This document shows, piece by piece, positions 19,537-28,760 of a DNA stretch of 64,000 nt. The notes beneath the pieces were generated by a model. The model was not told where the DNA came from. It saw only the letters and a program-made list of their open reading frames with translations, and did no database searches. Source of the stretch: Rossellomorea orangium (GTDB lineage: Bacteria > Bacillota > Bacilli > Bacillales > Bacillaceae_B); the NCBI RefSeq assembly GCF_019334305.1, contig NZ_JAHWGH010000018.1, positions 134,009 through 198,008 of the forward strand. The letters are read 5' to 3'. The translations under genes and the position numbers were made by a program. Numbering within the stretch: the first letter of the stretch is position 1; each line of letters opens with the position of its first letter.

Positions 19537-21138
19537 TTAATTTATCTTCGTTTTTTCTATAAGGCTAAGTGGCTGCAAGTACTCATGAGCAGCCAGCAGA
19601 AATTCAATTGTCACCCGTTTATCCGAAGACATGAAATCCTCGCCCAGGAGATCTTCTATTTTTTTAAGACGATGGTAAAGTGTTTGTCTTACAATAAATA
19701 ACTTTTTTGATGTTTCTTGTTTAGACCCCTGACAAGACAGAAAAATTTTAAGGGTCTTCATTAAATTCCCAGCATTCTCCCGGTCATAATGGAGTAAGGG
19801 GGAAAGATACTCCTCTATCATTTCCCATAGATTCACATTCTCATTTACGATTGATATCAACCTGTGCAAATGAAGGTCATCAAAGAAAAAATAATTTTCC
19901 CTTCCTGCCTTTTTTGAGCGGAACTTAAGAGTCTCTTTAGCCGTTTCATAACTTTTATGAATGTCCATCATTTCCAATTGATACTTACCAGTAGCAAATA
20001 CTGCATCGGTTGAAGTTGTAAAGAAACCTGATTTAAGAATCTTTTCATACGCGTTAGTCAATCTGGACTTCCAATCGCCGCTTCTCCGGGTATCCAGGAG
20101 AATAAAGATTAAATCTTTCCCGATTCTTTCAGGTACGAGTTGGAATCCGAATTGTTCGAAAATACTTTTTGTCACCAGGTTGAAAAAGGTTAAATCTAAT
20201 GTCTCTTTCTCTTCCAAGTTATGAGTCTGTAAGACACATACGACTCCACCATGAATTGCACTATTCTGCTCATCCATGAACGTGGCAAGTCTCTCGTATG
20301 ATTGATCCCCTTTTAACCATGACATGATCCATTTCGATTCTTCCAGTCGTTTTTGTTCATGAAAATACAGTTCCCTCATTAGATATTGAGCGAGTGCCGT
20401 TGATGTTCGATCCAGGACTAACAGCTCATACTCACTAAAAGGATGATTGAAACGATACATGAAAAGCTCGGCATATTCCTGATCAAAAAGGATCACCTTC
20501 GTCGAAGCAAAGTGATGATCTTGTGCCTTTTTGTGACTATAGTATTTCTGAAGGAGGATCTTTTCTTCAGATGAACACATATTTGGGTGAACCTCTACAT
20601 CTTGCTCTTTCACCTGAAAAAGGACAACTACATCCAGCTCTTTATGTAACACTTGAAGAATATCTTTACAATGATTGATAGAAAGCAGCATCTTGTTTAA
20701 ACTTTGAGCAAATGAATCAAGTTTCTTAATCATCTCATATTGTTGATTGATTATGACAGCATGTATATCCTGTGTGATACTGACAAAAGGAACTTCTCTC
20801 TCAAAGACAATGATAGGGAAATTAAACGCATCGGCACATTTTAATACAGTTTTCGGAATGGTTGAGATATTCGTATCAAGCTCGATACAGATAGCAGCTG
20901 CCTCACACTCTACCAACTGATGTATAAGAAAAAGGAAACTCTCTTCTTCCTGCAGGGCAAGGCCAGTTGACAAAATTAACTCATTTCCGTTAAGCAGGTT
21001 CTTTATCGAGGTGACTTCCACTACATGCACCCATTTGACCTGTCTAGAGAGCCCCTTCTGTCCAGCAATCACTTTAGCATGTTCAAAGTATTTTCTTCCC
21101 AGAATATCTTCCACTGAAAAATAGTAATGACTCTTCAT
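19537..21138 (-). CDS. PucR family transcriptional regulator
   Basis: A 533-residue regulator with the PucR N-terminal ligand domain (residues about 8-125, starting FSVEDILGRKYFEHAKVIAG), a central GGDEF-like region, and the C-terminal CdaR/PucR helix-turn-helix (residues about 460-520) with LKIFLSCQGSKQETSKKLFIVRQTLYHRLKKIEDLLG. PucR of B. subtilis controls purine catabolism; members of the family often sit beside the degradation operon they regulate. Position between the permease unit and mmsA suggests control of pyrimidine degradation with a pathway intermediate as ligand. A terminator lies just upstream, so it is expressed by its own promoter or by read-through. The ligand is not predictable. 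Confidence 0.9.
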   Translation of the reverse strand: MKSHYYFSVEDILGRKYFEHAKVIAGQKGLSRQVKWVHVVEVTSIKNLLNGNELILSTGLALQEEESFLFLIHQLVECEAAAICIELDTNISTIPKTVLKCADAFNFPIIVFEREVPFVSITQDIHAVIINQQYEMIKKLDSFAQSLNKMLLSINHCKDILQVLHKELDVVVLFQVKEQDVEVHPNMCSSEEKILLQKYYSHKKAQDHHFASTKVILFDQEYAELFMYRFNHPFSEYELLVLDRTSTALAQYLMRELYFHEQKRLEESKWIMSWLKGDQSYERLATFMDEQNSAIHGGVVCVLQTHNLEEKETLDLTFFNLVTKSIFEQFGFQLVPERIGKDLIFILLDTRRSGDWKSRLTNAYEKILKSGFFTTSTDAVFATGKYQLEMMDIHKSYETAKETLKFRSKKAGRENYFFFDDLHLHRLISIVNENVNLWEMIEEYLSPLLHYDRENAGNLMKTLKIFLSCQGSKQETSKKLFIVRQTLYHRLKKIEDLLGEDFMSSDKRVTIEFLLAAHEYLQPLSLIEKTKIN

Positions 21139-21168
21139 CCTCTACTCCTTTCTCAGTAAATGGAGAAA

Positions 21169-21191
21169 AAGGATTGGCAGAACCAATCCTT
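21169..21191 (-). terminator. Terminator after the small-protein pair
   Basis: Stem AAGGATTGG / CCAATCCTT with T-run on the minus strand, overlapping the stop codon of the 61-residue gene. It separates the permease unit from pucR. Confidence 0.82.
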
Positions 21192-21376
21192 CACTTTTCT
21201 TCAAAATGGGGGATTGCAAACTGTATCTCTTCATTCCACCATTTCACTAAATCTTCTTCTGTCAGGTGTTCTGAAGACAAGACGGATAACAGCCAGTCTA
21301 TGAATTCATCCGTCGTTTGCATATTTTGAGTGCGCGGTGACCATTCATTACCAGAATCGAAAATTAAGTCACTCAT
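21191..21376 (-). CDS. Small acidic protein in the pyrimidine-degradation region
   Basis: A 61-residue acidic protein that I do not recognise. It starts at ATG 21376, 8 nt after GGGGGG; a frame extension to 21439 lacks a binding site. Visible features are two amphipathic helices (TTDEFIDWLLSVLSSEHLTEE and DLVKWWNEEIQFAI), many acidic residues and three Trp. No Cys, signal peptide or membrane segment. It lies 19 bp downstream of another small gene and both follow the NCS1 permease. A role as an accessory to the permease or to one of the enzymes is only inferred from position. Confidence 0.65.
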   Translation of the reverse strand: MSDLIFDSGNEWSPRTQNMQTTDEFIDWLLSVLSSEHLTEEDLVKWWNEEIQFAIPHFEEK

Positions 21377-21395
21377 CAAAAGCCCCCCTGTATTT

Positions 21396-21602
21396 TTATT
21401 GTGTATGAAATAAGAGATTTGAAAAATACTTTCGTGCATTCGCCGTTTTCACATGCAGAGTGGCACTTCTTTTATTTTCAGTATGCTTAAAAACGACGAA
21501 CGCCCCACTAAGATTTTCAGTGACTTTCTCAATTTTGAATCCTTTCTGCAAAAGAAAATCAATCTTATCCCTTTCACTTAAAAACTCTTGATAATCGGAC
21601 AT
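21396..21602 (-). CDS. Small basic protein downstream of NCS1 permease
   Basis: A 68-residue protein not recognised from sequence. ATG 21602 follows GAAAGGGTG. The order of elements is an N-terminal helix (SDYQEFLSERDKIDFLLQKG) followed by strands (FKIEKVTENLSGAFVVFKH, KRSATLHVKTANARKYF), suggesting a small alpha/beta fold. It is co-directional with the permease gene (45 bp upstream) and with the following 61-residue gene, so the three probably form one transcript. No metal-binding or catalytic motif is evident. Confidence 0.65.
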   Translation of the reverse strand: MSDYQEFLSERDKIDFLLQKGFKIEKVTENLSGAFVVFKHTENKRSATLHVKTANARKYFSNLLFHTQ

Positions 21603-21647
21603 CTCGACACCCTTTCATAATCTTCTATGGGGGATTTTTATTTCTAC

Positions 21648-23117
21648 TTAGGAAAAACTTGTGCCCGTGGGGGATTTTTCGATGACCGGTTCATGCTCTT
21701 CTTCAATGACCCAATCCCGACCTACAGACAGCCCCAGATATTTCTCATCACTAGGATCTGAAAGCTCTGCCTGCTCATATTTTTTGAACCACCAGAATTT
21801 TGCTAATACGTAATAAGAAAGGGCACCGACACCAAATCCCACTAAAAACGAAAAATTCGGGACGAAATAGGAAGCGACCGCTCCAAGTATCCATGCAATA
21901 AAACCTGCAAGGTTTACTCCATTCATATAGCTGAACTGTCCTCTATCTTCGTATAGATCAGGTACATTGACCCTTCTTTTTCTTATGAAGTAGTAATCTG
22001 ATATTAATATTCCGACAATCGCGGATAAAATGCCCCCTACAAACAATAGTACCGGGATGATCACACCGAAAAGATTCCATGGCTGTACGATTGTGCCTAC
22101 TATGCCTGCAGTTAAGACACCTGCCCAGAAAGGGAATTTCGGTCCTCCTACATTGGAAAAGATAGTGGCTGCAGGAACAATATTCGCAGCAATATTCGTG
22201 GACCACTGTGCCAGAACGATCATAAGCAGGAGTATTCCTAAAACAAACCCGCCGGCTGCTTCCTGCAGGGCGACCACTGGATCATAATTTAAAACGGCGA
22301 TATAAGAGATTCCACCTATCAATACCATAAATGCTTGAGTGATTGGAAGGGCTACAAGGTTACCAATCAATGAACTCCGATTTCTCTTGAACCAGTTTCG
22401 CTCATTACTTGGAGCTTTCATGAAGCGTGAAATGGACGGGATATCAGCTGAGAGTGTCGCCCAAAATCCCATATTACTAAAGATCACAACCAGAAATGCA
22501 GTAATAGTGGCAGCACCCGTCACAGGACTCTCCACCCAGCTCCATATATCTCTTCCCTGACTCGCAGCGGATTCAGATAAAGAAGAATACATCCAAACCG
22601 AAATCAAGATGATGACCGGAGCAGCAAGGTCTGCAAAACGTTCTACCGCTTTTATTCCAAGGGCCGTGTTTACCAATTGAAGAACAGCAAAGATCAGGAA
22701 ACAAACAAACCAATTATCAAATCCAGATAAAATATTAAGAATTCCATTCATCGCTGTCGCTCCAAAATATGTGTTGATTCCAAACCACATGGAAGCCGCG
22801 AGTCCCCGAACAACTGAAGGGATGTGGGTTCCTATCGTACCGAATGGTGCCCTCATGTAGACAGGGAAAGATACTCCGTGCTCGATCCCGATATCACCGG
22901 TTAAGGTAATAAAAAAACCGATGGCAAGAGAACCGATGATCGTGGCAAGAACTACAAGTGGTAAAGGCAATGATACGACTCCTGCCCCTCCGATGGCGAA
23001 GGTTGCCAGAACCACAACCATTCCCACCCACATAAATGAATAACCAAGCTTTGTGATTTTTCTTTCACTTTCTTTAATCGGTAGTAGATCAGGAGACTTT
23101 AAATAATTACTTTTCAA
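21648..23117 (-). CDS. NCS1 family nucleobase:cation symporter
   Basis: About 490-residue, 12-helix transporter of the NCS1 family (uracil, cytosine, allantoin, hydantoin permeases). Motifs seen are KSPDLLPIKESERK before helix 1, the substrate-helix region SFPVYMRAPFGTIGTHIPSVVRGLAASMWFG, and FFITLTGDIGIEHG. The charged cytosolic C-terminus ends GTSFS. The frame is open to TTG 23159, but TTG 23117 after GGGGTG looks better; the start is uncertain. Lying between dihydropyrimidinase and the pucR gene, it most likely imports uracil or a related pyrimidine. An imperfect inverted repeat (AGCTGAT ... ATCAGCT, about 23175-23212) lies between it and hydA. Confidence 0.9.
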   Translation of the reverse strand: MKSNYLKSPDLLPIKESERKITKLGYSFMWVGMVVVLATFAIGGAGVVSLPLPLVVLATIIGSLAIGFFITLTGDIGIEHGVSFPVYMRAPFGTIGTHIPSVVRGLAASMWFGINTYFGATAMNGILNILSGFDNWFVCFLIFAVLQLVNTALGIKAVERFADLAAPVIILISVWMYSSLSESAASQGRDIWSWVESPVTGAATITAFLVVIFSNMGFWATLSADIPSISRFMKAPSNERNWFKRNRSSLIGNLVALPITQAFMVLIGGISYIAVLNYDPVVALQEAAGGFVLGILLLMIVLAQWSTNIAANIVPAATIFSNVGGPKFPFWAGVLTAGIVGTIVQPWNLFGVIIPVLLFVGGILSAIVGILISDYYFIRKRRVNVPDLYEDRGQFSYMNGVNLAGFIAWILGAVASYFVPNFSFLVGFGVGALSYYVLAKFWWFKKYEQAELSDPSDEKYLGLSVGRDWVIEEEHEPVIEKSPTGTSFS

Positions 23118-23262
23118 CTTGAACACCCCATTTTCGTTTGCTTCGAATGGCAAAACCAATCTTTATACAAGAGTGGCAAGCTGATGGAGGTATTGGACTT
23201 CCTTCCAATCAGCTCACAGGAGTAGTTCTACATTTAAGTTGGATGTGTTAAGAAATGCATGA

Positions 23263-24690
23263 TCAGGACTTGGAGGATTGTAGTGCTTCACTCTCTTCGT
23301 TTGAAAGAAGCTTACCGTATTTCGCTCTCTTAATGTAGTTTCCAGAACCCAATTTCCCTACGAATTGTTTATCTTTTATGACATATTTACCTCTAGTTAA
23401 AACAGAAACCGGTTCACCTTTCACCTTCATGCCTTCAAATGGGTTATAATCAGCGGCCATATGATGGGTCTCGGCAGAAATGACTCTTTCGGCATCAGGA
23501 TCAAAGATGACGATATCGGCATCAGAACCTACGGCAACTGTCCCCTTCTGCGGATACAAGCCAAATAACTTTGCGCTCCTTGTAGACATGATATCCACAA
23601 ATTGGTTCAAGCTTATTCTCCCTTTCTCAACTCCTTCTGAGAATAATATGGAAACACGGTCCTCAATGATAGGTCCGCCATTCGGAATTTTAGTGAAATC
23701 TTCTTTCCCAAGATCCTTCTGGCCCTGGAAATCAAATGAGCATTGATCAGAGCCCAATGTCTGGAGCTGCCCGCTTTTCAATGCATTCCACAGAACATCT
23801 TGATGCCATTTCTCCCTTAGTGGAGGCGACCAAACGTATTTGGCCCCTTCAAAGTTCGGGCGTTCTAAATAGGTTTGATCAAGGACCAGGTACTGAGGGC
23901 ACGTTTCCCCCCATACATTCAAACCCTTGCTTCTTGCAGCTGAAATCTGTTCAACTGCTTCAGAGCATGAAACATGAACGACATATAATTGGGAATCCGC
24001 TAATCCTGTTAATTTAGCTGCACGGCCAGTGGCTTCCCCTTCTAATTCGGGAGGTCTCGTCAGTGCATGGTAGATAGGCTCGGTCTTGCCTTCTTCTAAA
24101 GCTTTTTCGGTTAAATACTCGATGACATCGCCATTTTCAGCATGTACCATGACAAGGGCACCCAGTTCGCGGGCAGCAATCAATGTTCTAAATAGCGTTT
24201 CATCGTCTGCCTGGAATACATTTTTATAAGCCATAAATACTTTGAATGATGTGATTCCTTCCTGCTCCATGACTTCTGGCAGCTGAGAGAGGACTTCCTG
24301 ATTAATTTCCCCGATCATCAAATGGAAGCTGTAATCGATTACAGCTTTATCTTTTGATTTGGCATGCCAAGTATCAATGGCATTTTGAAGCGGTTCTCCC
24401 TTATTGGTTAAGCAGAAATCAATCAGTGTGGTCGTCCCTCCGAATGCAGCCGCAATCGTTCCACTCTCAAAGTCATCTTTTGAAACCGTTCCTCCGAACG
24501 GCATCTCAAGATGGGTATGTGGATCAATCCCACCAGGGAAGATATATTTCCCTCTGGCATCAATCACTTCTGCTTTGTCTGTTTCAAATCCTTTGCCGAT
24601 TGCTGCAATCTTTCCGTCCTGAATGAGGACATCGGCTTTATACGTGTCTGTTGCTGTTACGATTGTTCCATTTTGAATGATTTTATCCAT
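23263..24690 (-). CDS. hydA: Dihydropyrimidinase
   Basis: Hydrolyses 5,6-dihydrouracil and dihydrothymine to N-carbamoyl-beta-amino acids, the second step of the reductive pathway. It belongs to the amidohydrolase superfamily with a binuclear zinc site: the HxH pair is in GGIDPHTHLEMPFGG, the carbamylated Lys in ITSFKVFMAYKN, and further ligands in MVHAENGD, YVVHVSC and the Asp of LGSDQCSFDF. Length 475 is usual. ATG 24690 follows AGGAGG. It follows preA by 16 bp in an operon. D-hydantoinase activity is common in this family, but the surrounding genes favour the pyrimidine role. Confidence 0.95.
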   Translation of the reverse strand: MDKIIQNGTIVTATDTYKADVLIQDGKIAAIGKGFETDKAEVIDARGKYIFPGGIDPHTHLEMPFGGTVSKDDFESGTIAAAFGGTTTLIDFCLTNKGEPLQNAIDTWHAKSKDKAVIDYSFHLMIGEINQEVLSQLPEVMEQEGITSFKVFMAYKNVFQADDETLFRTLIAARELGALVMVHAENGDVIEYLTEKALEEGKTEPIYHALTRPPELEGEATGRAAKLTGLADSQLYVVHVSCSEAVEQISAARSKGLNVWGETCPQYLVLDQTYLERPNFEGAKYVWSPPLREKWHQDVLWNALKSGQLQTLGSDQCSFDFQGQKDLGKEDFTKIPNGGPIIEDRVSILFSEGVEKGRISLNQFVDIMSTRSAKLFGLYPQKGTVAVGSDADIVIFDPDAERVISAETHHMAADYNPFEGMKVKGEPVSVLTRGKYVIKDKQFVGKLGSGNYIKRAKYGKLLSNEESEALQSSKS

Positions 24691-24706
24691 TACAATACCT
24701 CCTGAT

Positions 24707-25993
24707 TTATTTCACTGCATTCATTTTGGATCCTGATAGATTACTCATCACAGCCTGACGATCATTCCAGGTCATCGGCATTTGGCCGCTCGGAACTTCT
24801 ATCATATCGATGGCACCGTCAACCGGGCAGACAATCGAGCATAAATTACATCCGACGCAATCCTCTTCCCTTACTTTCAAGATGCTATTTCCGCTGGGGT
24901 CCTTTAGCATGTCGATACATTGGTGAGAAGTATCTTCACATGCAATGTGGCACTTATTACAATTGATGCAAACATCGTTATTGATTTTGGCCACAACACT
25001 ATAGTTGAGGTCAAGGTTACCCCAATCGGAAAATCTAGGAACGGATTTACCGACGATTTCCTGCACGGATGATATGCCTTTTTCATCAAGGTAATTATTC
25101 AAACCATCGAGCATATCCTCCACGATCCTGAAACCGTGATGCATGGCGGCCGTACACACCTGTACTCCCGATGCACCCATTAACATGAATTCGACTGCAT
25201 CCTGCCAGTTTGACACTCCACCCATTCCTGAAATCGGGACATTGATTCTCGGATTCCTTGCACACTCCGCCACCATATTCAGGGAGATTGGCTTGACCGC
25301 GGGTCCACAATAACCTCCGTGTGCCCCTTTTCCAGCAACGTGAGGGATGGTATTCCATGAATCAAGATCAACTCCGGCAAGACTATTGATGGTGTTGATC
25401 ATGCTTACAGCGTCTGCTCCCCCTCGTACAGCAGCCTCAGCTGTCACGGTAATATCCGTAATATTTGGGGTCAACTTTACAATGACAGGGGTCTTTGCCA
25501 CTTCCTTGGCCCAATGGGTTTGTTTCTCAACAAGCTCTGGTACCTGACCGGAAGCAGAGCCCATACCCCGTTCAGCCATCCCATGGGGGCAACCGAAATT
25601 AAGTTCTAACCCGTCAACCCCAACATCTTCTACCTTCTTTACAATTTCATGCCACTTCTCCTGTTTCGGTTCGACCATTAATGAAGCAATGATGGCGTGA
25701 TTCGGAAACCTCTTCTTCGTCTCATATATTTCTTTCAGATTCACTTCAAGTGGGCGATCGGTAATAAGTTCGATATTATTGAATCCCGCCACCCTTTGGC
25801 CATTAAAGCTAACAGCTGCAAAGCGTGAAGAAACGTTTATGATAGGTTCGCCTAATGTCTTCCAGACCGCTCCTCCCCAACCTGCCTCGAAAGCCCTTTG
25901 AACTTGATAACCCGAATTGGTTGGTGGTGCAGATGCCAGCCAAAAAGGATTTGGTGATTTGATTCCAGCTAAATCGATGTTTAAGTTTGCCAT
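24707..25993 (-). CDS. preA: NAD-dependent dihydropyrimidine dehydrogenase subunit PreA
   Basis: FMN-containing catalytic subunit that reduces uracil and thymine at C5-C6. The N-terminal 320 residues are a dihydroorotate-dehydrogenase-like TIM barrel: LASAPPTNSGYQVQRAFEAGWGG, ELNFGCPHGMAERGMGSA with the catalytic Cys region, VIVKLTPNITDI and GMGGVSNWQDAVEFMLMGA. The C-terminus carries two 4Fe-4S ferredoxin motifs, CINCNKCHIAC and CVGCNLCSIVCP. Length 428 matches PreA. ATG 25993 follows GAGGGGG. It is 24 bp downstream of preT, its electron-supplying partner. Confidence 0.95.
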   Translation of the reverse strand: MANLNIDLAGIKSPNPFWLASAPPTNSGYQVQRAFEAGWGGAVWKTLGEPIINVSSRFAAVSFNGQRVAGFNNIELITDRPLEVNLKEIYETKKRFPNHAIIASLMVEPKQEKWHEIVKKVEDVGVDGLELNFGCPHGMAERGMGSASGQVPELVEKQTHWAKEVAKTPVIVKLTPNITDITVTAEAAVRGGADAVSMINTINSLAGVDLDSWNTIPHVAGKGAHGGYCGPAVKPISLNMVAECARNPRINVPISGMGGVSNWQDAVEFMLMGASGVQVCTAAMHHGFRIVEDMLDGLNNYLDEKGISSVQEIVGKSVPRFSDWGNLDLNYSVVAKINNDVCINCNKCHIACEDTSHQCIDMLKDPSGNSILKVREEDCVGCNLCSIVCPVDGAIDMIEVPSGQMPMTWNDRQAVMSNLSGSKMNAVK

Positions 25994-26017
25994 GAAAATC
26001 CCCCCTCTAATACACTC

Positions 26018-27373
26018 TTAATTCACTTTGACAGCTGTACATTTCTCATGTAAATGATAGGCTGCCTGTTTTCCTTGTTCAGCTGCCGTAACGACCATGG
26101 CCTCTCCTACACCTTTTCCAAATACAATATCCCCACAGGCAAAAATCCTTGGATTTGACGTTTGGAAGGTTTCACGGTCAACCTTAACGACACCATCTGA
26201 GTGTTCTAACCCGAATTGTTCTATCAAATTCAAATGTCTTGTTTGGCCGATCGCCTTGATGACGACATCAACAGGTAAAGTAAATTCTGAGCCCCTGACT
26301 GGAATCGGGCGTCTTCTTCCATCCCTTCCTGCTTGACCAAGCTCCATTTTGATGCATTCAATCCCGGTAACATCACCGGCTTCATTTCCGATGATTCTTT
26401 GAGGAGCCGTCAGCCAGCGGAATTCAACTCCATCCTGCTTGGCAAATTCATATTCAAAATCATAAGCTGTCATTTCTTCTTTTGTTCGTCGGTATAGTAT
26501 TTTTACATTCTCCGCTCCTAACCGCACTGAACAAGTCGCTCCGTCAATGGCAGTGTTCCCTGCACCGATGACGACTACTTTTTTACCCACATAATTGTGA
26601 TTCAAGCTGCCACTTTTGGTTTCCTTCACAAATTCAATGGCATCATGCACACCATGCAGGTCTTCTCCTTGAATTTTCAAATCCGGGACAGCGGACATTC
26701 CGGCAGCAAGAATGACAAAGTCATGTCTTGAGGTAATATCTTCAGCGGAAATATCTTGACCTACCTTTACATTCGTCCGGATATCAACATTCAATTTCTT
26801 TACTTGCTCCACTTCCCAGTAGGATATACTTTGAGGAAGGCGGAAGGAAACGATGCCATAGGTATTTAACCCACCTGCCTCTTTTTCAGCCTCATATATG
26901 GTGACTGCATATCCAAATCGGGCAAGCTCTCTTGCAGCTGAAAGCCCGGCTGGCCCCCCTCCGATAATCCCCACACTCTTCCCATTTGCTTCTCCTGCTT
27001 CGAATAGAACCGTCTCATTATGCCTTGCCCAATCTGTTGCATACCTCTGTAAGTCCCCAATCATGATCGGCTTTGTGGAATGGTTCAATACACAAGCCCC
27101 TTCACAAAGCTCCTCTGTTGGACAGACCCTGGAGCAGCTGGCCCCGACAGGATTGGCAGACATGATTGTCTTTGCGGACCCCTTTAAGTTCCCGGAAGCG
27201 ATTTTTTTAATAAATGATGGTATATCGATACCAGTGGGACAGGCTTGAATGCACGGCGCATCGTAGCAATACAAACAACGATTCGCCTCTTCCACTGCCT
27301 CTCTGCCCGATAAGCCCTCATGAGCTTCAAGAAAATTCTTCTCGAGATTGAGTAACGAAGGTGTACTGGACAT
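26018..27373 (-). CDS. preT: NAD-dependent dihydropyrimidine dehydrogenase subunit PreT
   Basis: FAD- and Fe-S-containing subunit that passes electrons from NADH to PreA. The N-terminal domain has Cys clusters CLYCYDAPCIQACP and SCSRVCPTEELCEGAC. The FAD motif GIIGGGPAGLSAARELARFGY starts near residue 130 and the NAD motif VVVIGAGNTAIDGA is near residue 270; an ACGDIVFGKGVGEAMV segment closes the FAD site. The fold is that of the glutamate synthase small subunit, but pairing with preA identifies it. ATG 27373 follows GAGGGGG. It lies 72 bp downstream of the amidohydrolase gene. Confidence 0.94.
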   Translation of the reverse strand: MSSTPSLLNLEKNFLEAHEGLSGREAVEEANRCLYCYDAPCIQACPTGIDIPSFIKKIASGNLKGSAKTIMSANPVGASCSRVCPTEELCEGACVLNHSTKPIMIGDLQRYATDWARHNETVLFEAGEANGKSVGIIGGGPAGLSAARELARFGYAVTIYEAEKEAGGLNTYGIVSFRLPQSISYWEVEQVKKLNVDIRTNVKVGQDISAEDITSRHDFVILAAGMSAVPDLKIQGEDLHGVHDAIEFVKETKSGSLNHNYVGKKVVVIGAGNTAIDGATCSVRLGAENVKILYRRTKEEMTAYDFEYEFAKQDGVEFRWLTAPQRIIGNEAGDVTGIECIKMELGQAGRDGRRRPIPVRGSEFTLPVDVVIKAIGQTRHLNLIEQFGLEHSDGVVKVDRETFQTSNPRIFACGDIVFGKGVGEAMVVTAAEQGKQAAYHLHEKCTAVKVN

Positions 27374-27445
27374 ATTGACTTCCCCCTCTTCATTTCATAG
27401 AGATAAAAACCTGATTATGTTCTAACGATGCATACCTTTATGATA

Positions 27446-28336
27446 TTAAGGCAGTAAAGCAGTCATATCATTATAGGTTTCCGGCCTGCGGTCACGGTAG
27501 AACTGCCATGTATCCCGTACTTCCCTTAATAATTTTTTATTCATCTCTCCTATGACCACCTCATCCTGGTCCCTGCTTCCAACTGAAACAAAGCCTCCTC
27601 TTGGATCGACCAGATACGATTGGCCATAAAATTCACCCATATTCCAGGGACCTTCATACCCCACTCGATTGATGGCTCCTAAATAGTAACCGTTTGCCAC
27701 TGCATGAGCAGGCTGTTCAAGTTTCCATAAATATTCTGAAAGGCCGGCTACAGTCGCAGATGGATTGAACACGATTTCCGCACCTTTCAACCCCAGTAAC
27801 CGTGCTCCTTCAGGAAAATGTCTGTCATAACAAATATAGACCCCTACTTTCGCATAAGCCGTATCAAATACCGGATACCCAAGGTTTCCTGGTTTGAAAT
27901 AATATTTCTCCCAGAATCCGTATCCTTCTTCTCCGACTCCCACGTGGGGAATATGTTGCTTTCTGTACTTCCCAAGGTACGATCCATCTGCATCGATGAC
28001 TGCTGCCGTATTATAATAAGTGGCGATACCTTCCCGTTCATATATAGGCAGGACGATTACGACACTGAGTTCTTTGGCTAATTCCTGAAATTGTTTTGTA
28101 GTAGGACCATTCGGGATTTCTTCAGCAGAATCATACCATTTGGGATTTTGTTCGGAGCAAAAGTAGGGACCATAGAAAATTTCCTGCAGGCATATTATTT
28201 GAGCACCTTTTTTCGCTGCATCCCTCACCAAGGATATATGTTTTTTAATTGCCTGCTCCTTATGGGTTTCAACCGCCTCACTTCCATCCACATCATGAGA
28301 AGCCTGAATCAGGCCAATCGTTACCAAATCCGACAT
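27446..28336 (-). CDS. N-carbamoyl-beta-alanine amidohydrolase (beta-ureidopropionase), nitrilase superfamily
   Basis: Third enzyme of the reductive pyrimidine pathway, releasing beta-alanine or beta-aminoisobutyrate with CO2 and ammonia. The nitrilase-superfamily triad is visible: Glu in CLQEIFYGPYF, Lys in YRKQHIPHVG and Cys in VGVYICYDRHFPEG. Length 296 is normal for the bacterial type. ATG 28336 follows AGGGGGA. It is the first gene of the run amidohydrolase-preT-preA-hydA, all on the minus strand, behind a cre-like site. N-carbamoylputrescine amidase is a close relative, but the context decides for the beta-ureidopropionase role. Confidence 0.9.
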   Translation of the reverse strand: MSDLVTIGLIQASHDVDGSEAVETHKEQAIKKHISLVRDAAKKGAQIICLQEIFYGPYFCSEQNPKWYDSAEEIPNGPTTKQFQELAKELSVVIVLPIYEREGIATYYNTAAVIDADGSYLGKYRKQHIPHVGVGEEGYGFWEKYYFKPGNLGYPVFDTAYAKVGVYICYDRHFPEGARLLGLKGAEIVFNPSATVAGLSEYLWKLEQPAHAVANGYYLGAINRVGYEGPWNMGEFYGQSYLVDPRGGFVSVGSRDQDEVVIGEMNKKLLREVRDTWQFYRDRRPETYNDMTALLP

Positions 28337-28372
28337 TACATTTCCCCCTATACGTTTAGATTATATAAAAAT

Positions 28373-28386
28373 AGTAAGCGCTTTCA
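28373..28386 (-). promoter_or_regulatory. cre-like site (CcpA) upstream of the pyrimidine-degradation operon
   Basis: TGAAAGCGCTTACT on the minus strand differs from the consensus TGWAANCGNTNWCA only in the last base. A TATAAT sits at 28360-28365, so the cre overlaps the probable -35 region; CcpA binding there would repress the operon when glucose is present. Confidence 0.7.
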
Positions 28387-28715
28387 TTATTTTTTGTTGC
28401 ATGAACTTACACTTACTAGATTTCAACGAATAATTAATTTCTGAATTTTTATTATTTTCACTTTATTTTAACTCGTACCGATTCTTATTGCACTAAACAT
28501 TTTGTAAAATGAACGTCCTTCATCATTTGTCACTATGTATATTCTTTTTTAAAAAAGTCTTCTTGTCCGTTTCTCATAAAGTACCATACTCACGTTGCGA
28601 ATTTTGTAGAATAATTTAATTAAATATTAAAAATATTCAGTTTTTATTCGACAAAATTCTTAGCATCCCCCTCTTCCCCTTAATCGATACCATTCCAGCG
28701 GATAAATTTCAATCA
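28387..28715. other. AT-rich intergenic region upstream of the cre site
   Basis: About 330 bp of AT-rich DNA between the operon promoter and the cstA terminator. I see no gene, hairpin or repeat in it. Confidence 0.4.
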
Positions 28716-28720
28716 TAAAA

Positions 28721-28750
28721 AAACAGCCTAATCTATCGAAAAGGCTGTTT
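28721..28750 (-). terminator. cstA terminator
   Basis: Stem AAACAGCCT / AGGCTGTTT with T-run on the minus strand, 11 bp after the stop codon. Confidence 0.88.
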
Positions 28751-28760
28751 TTTGTCGAAG

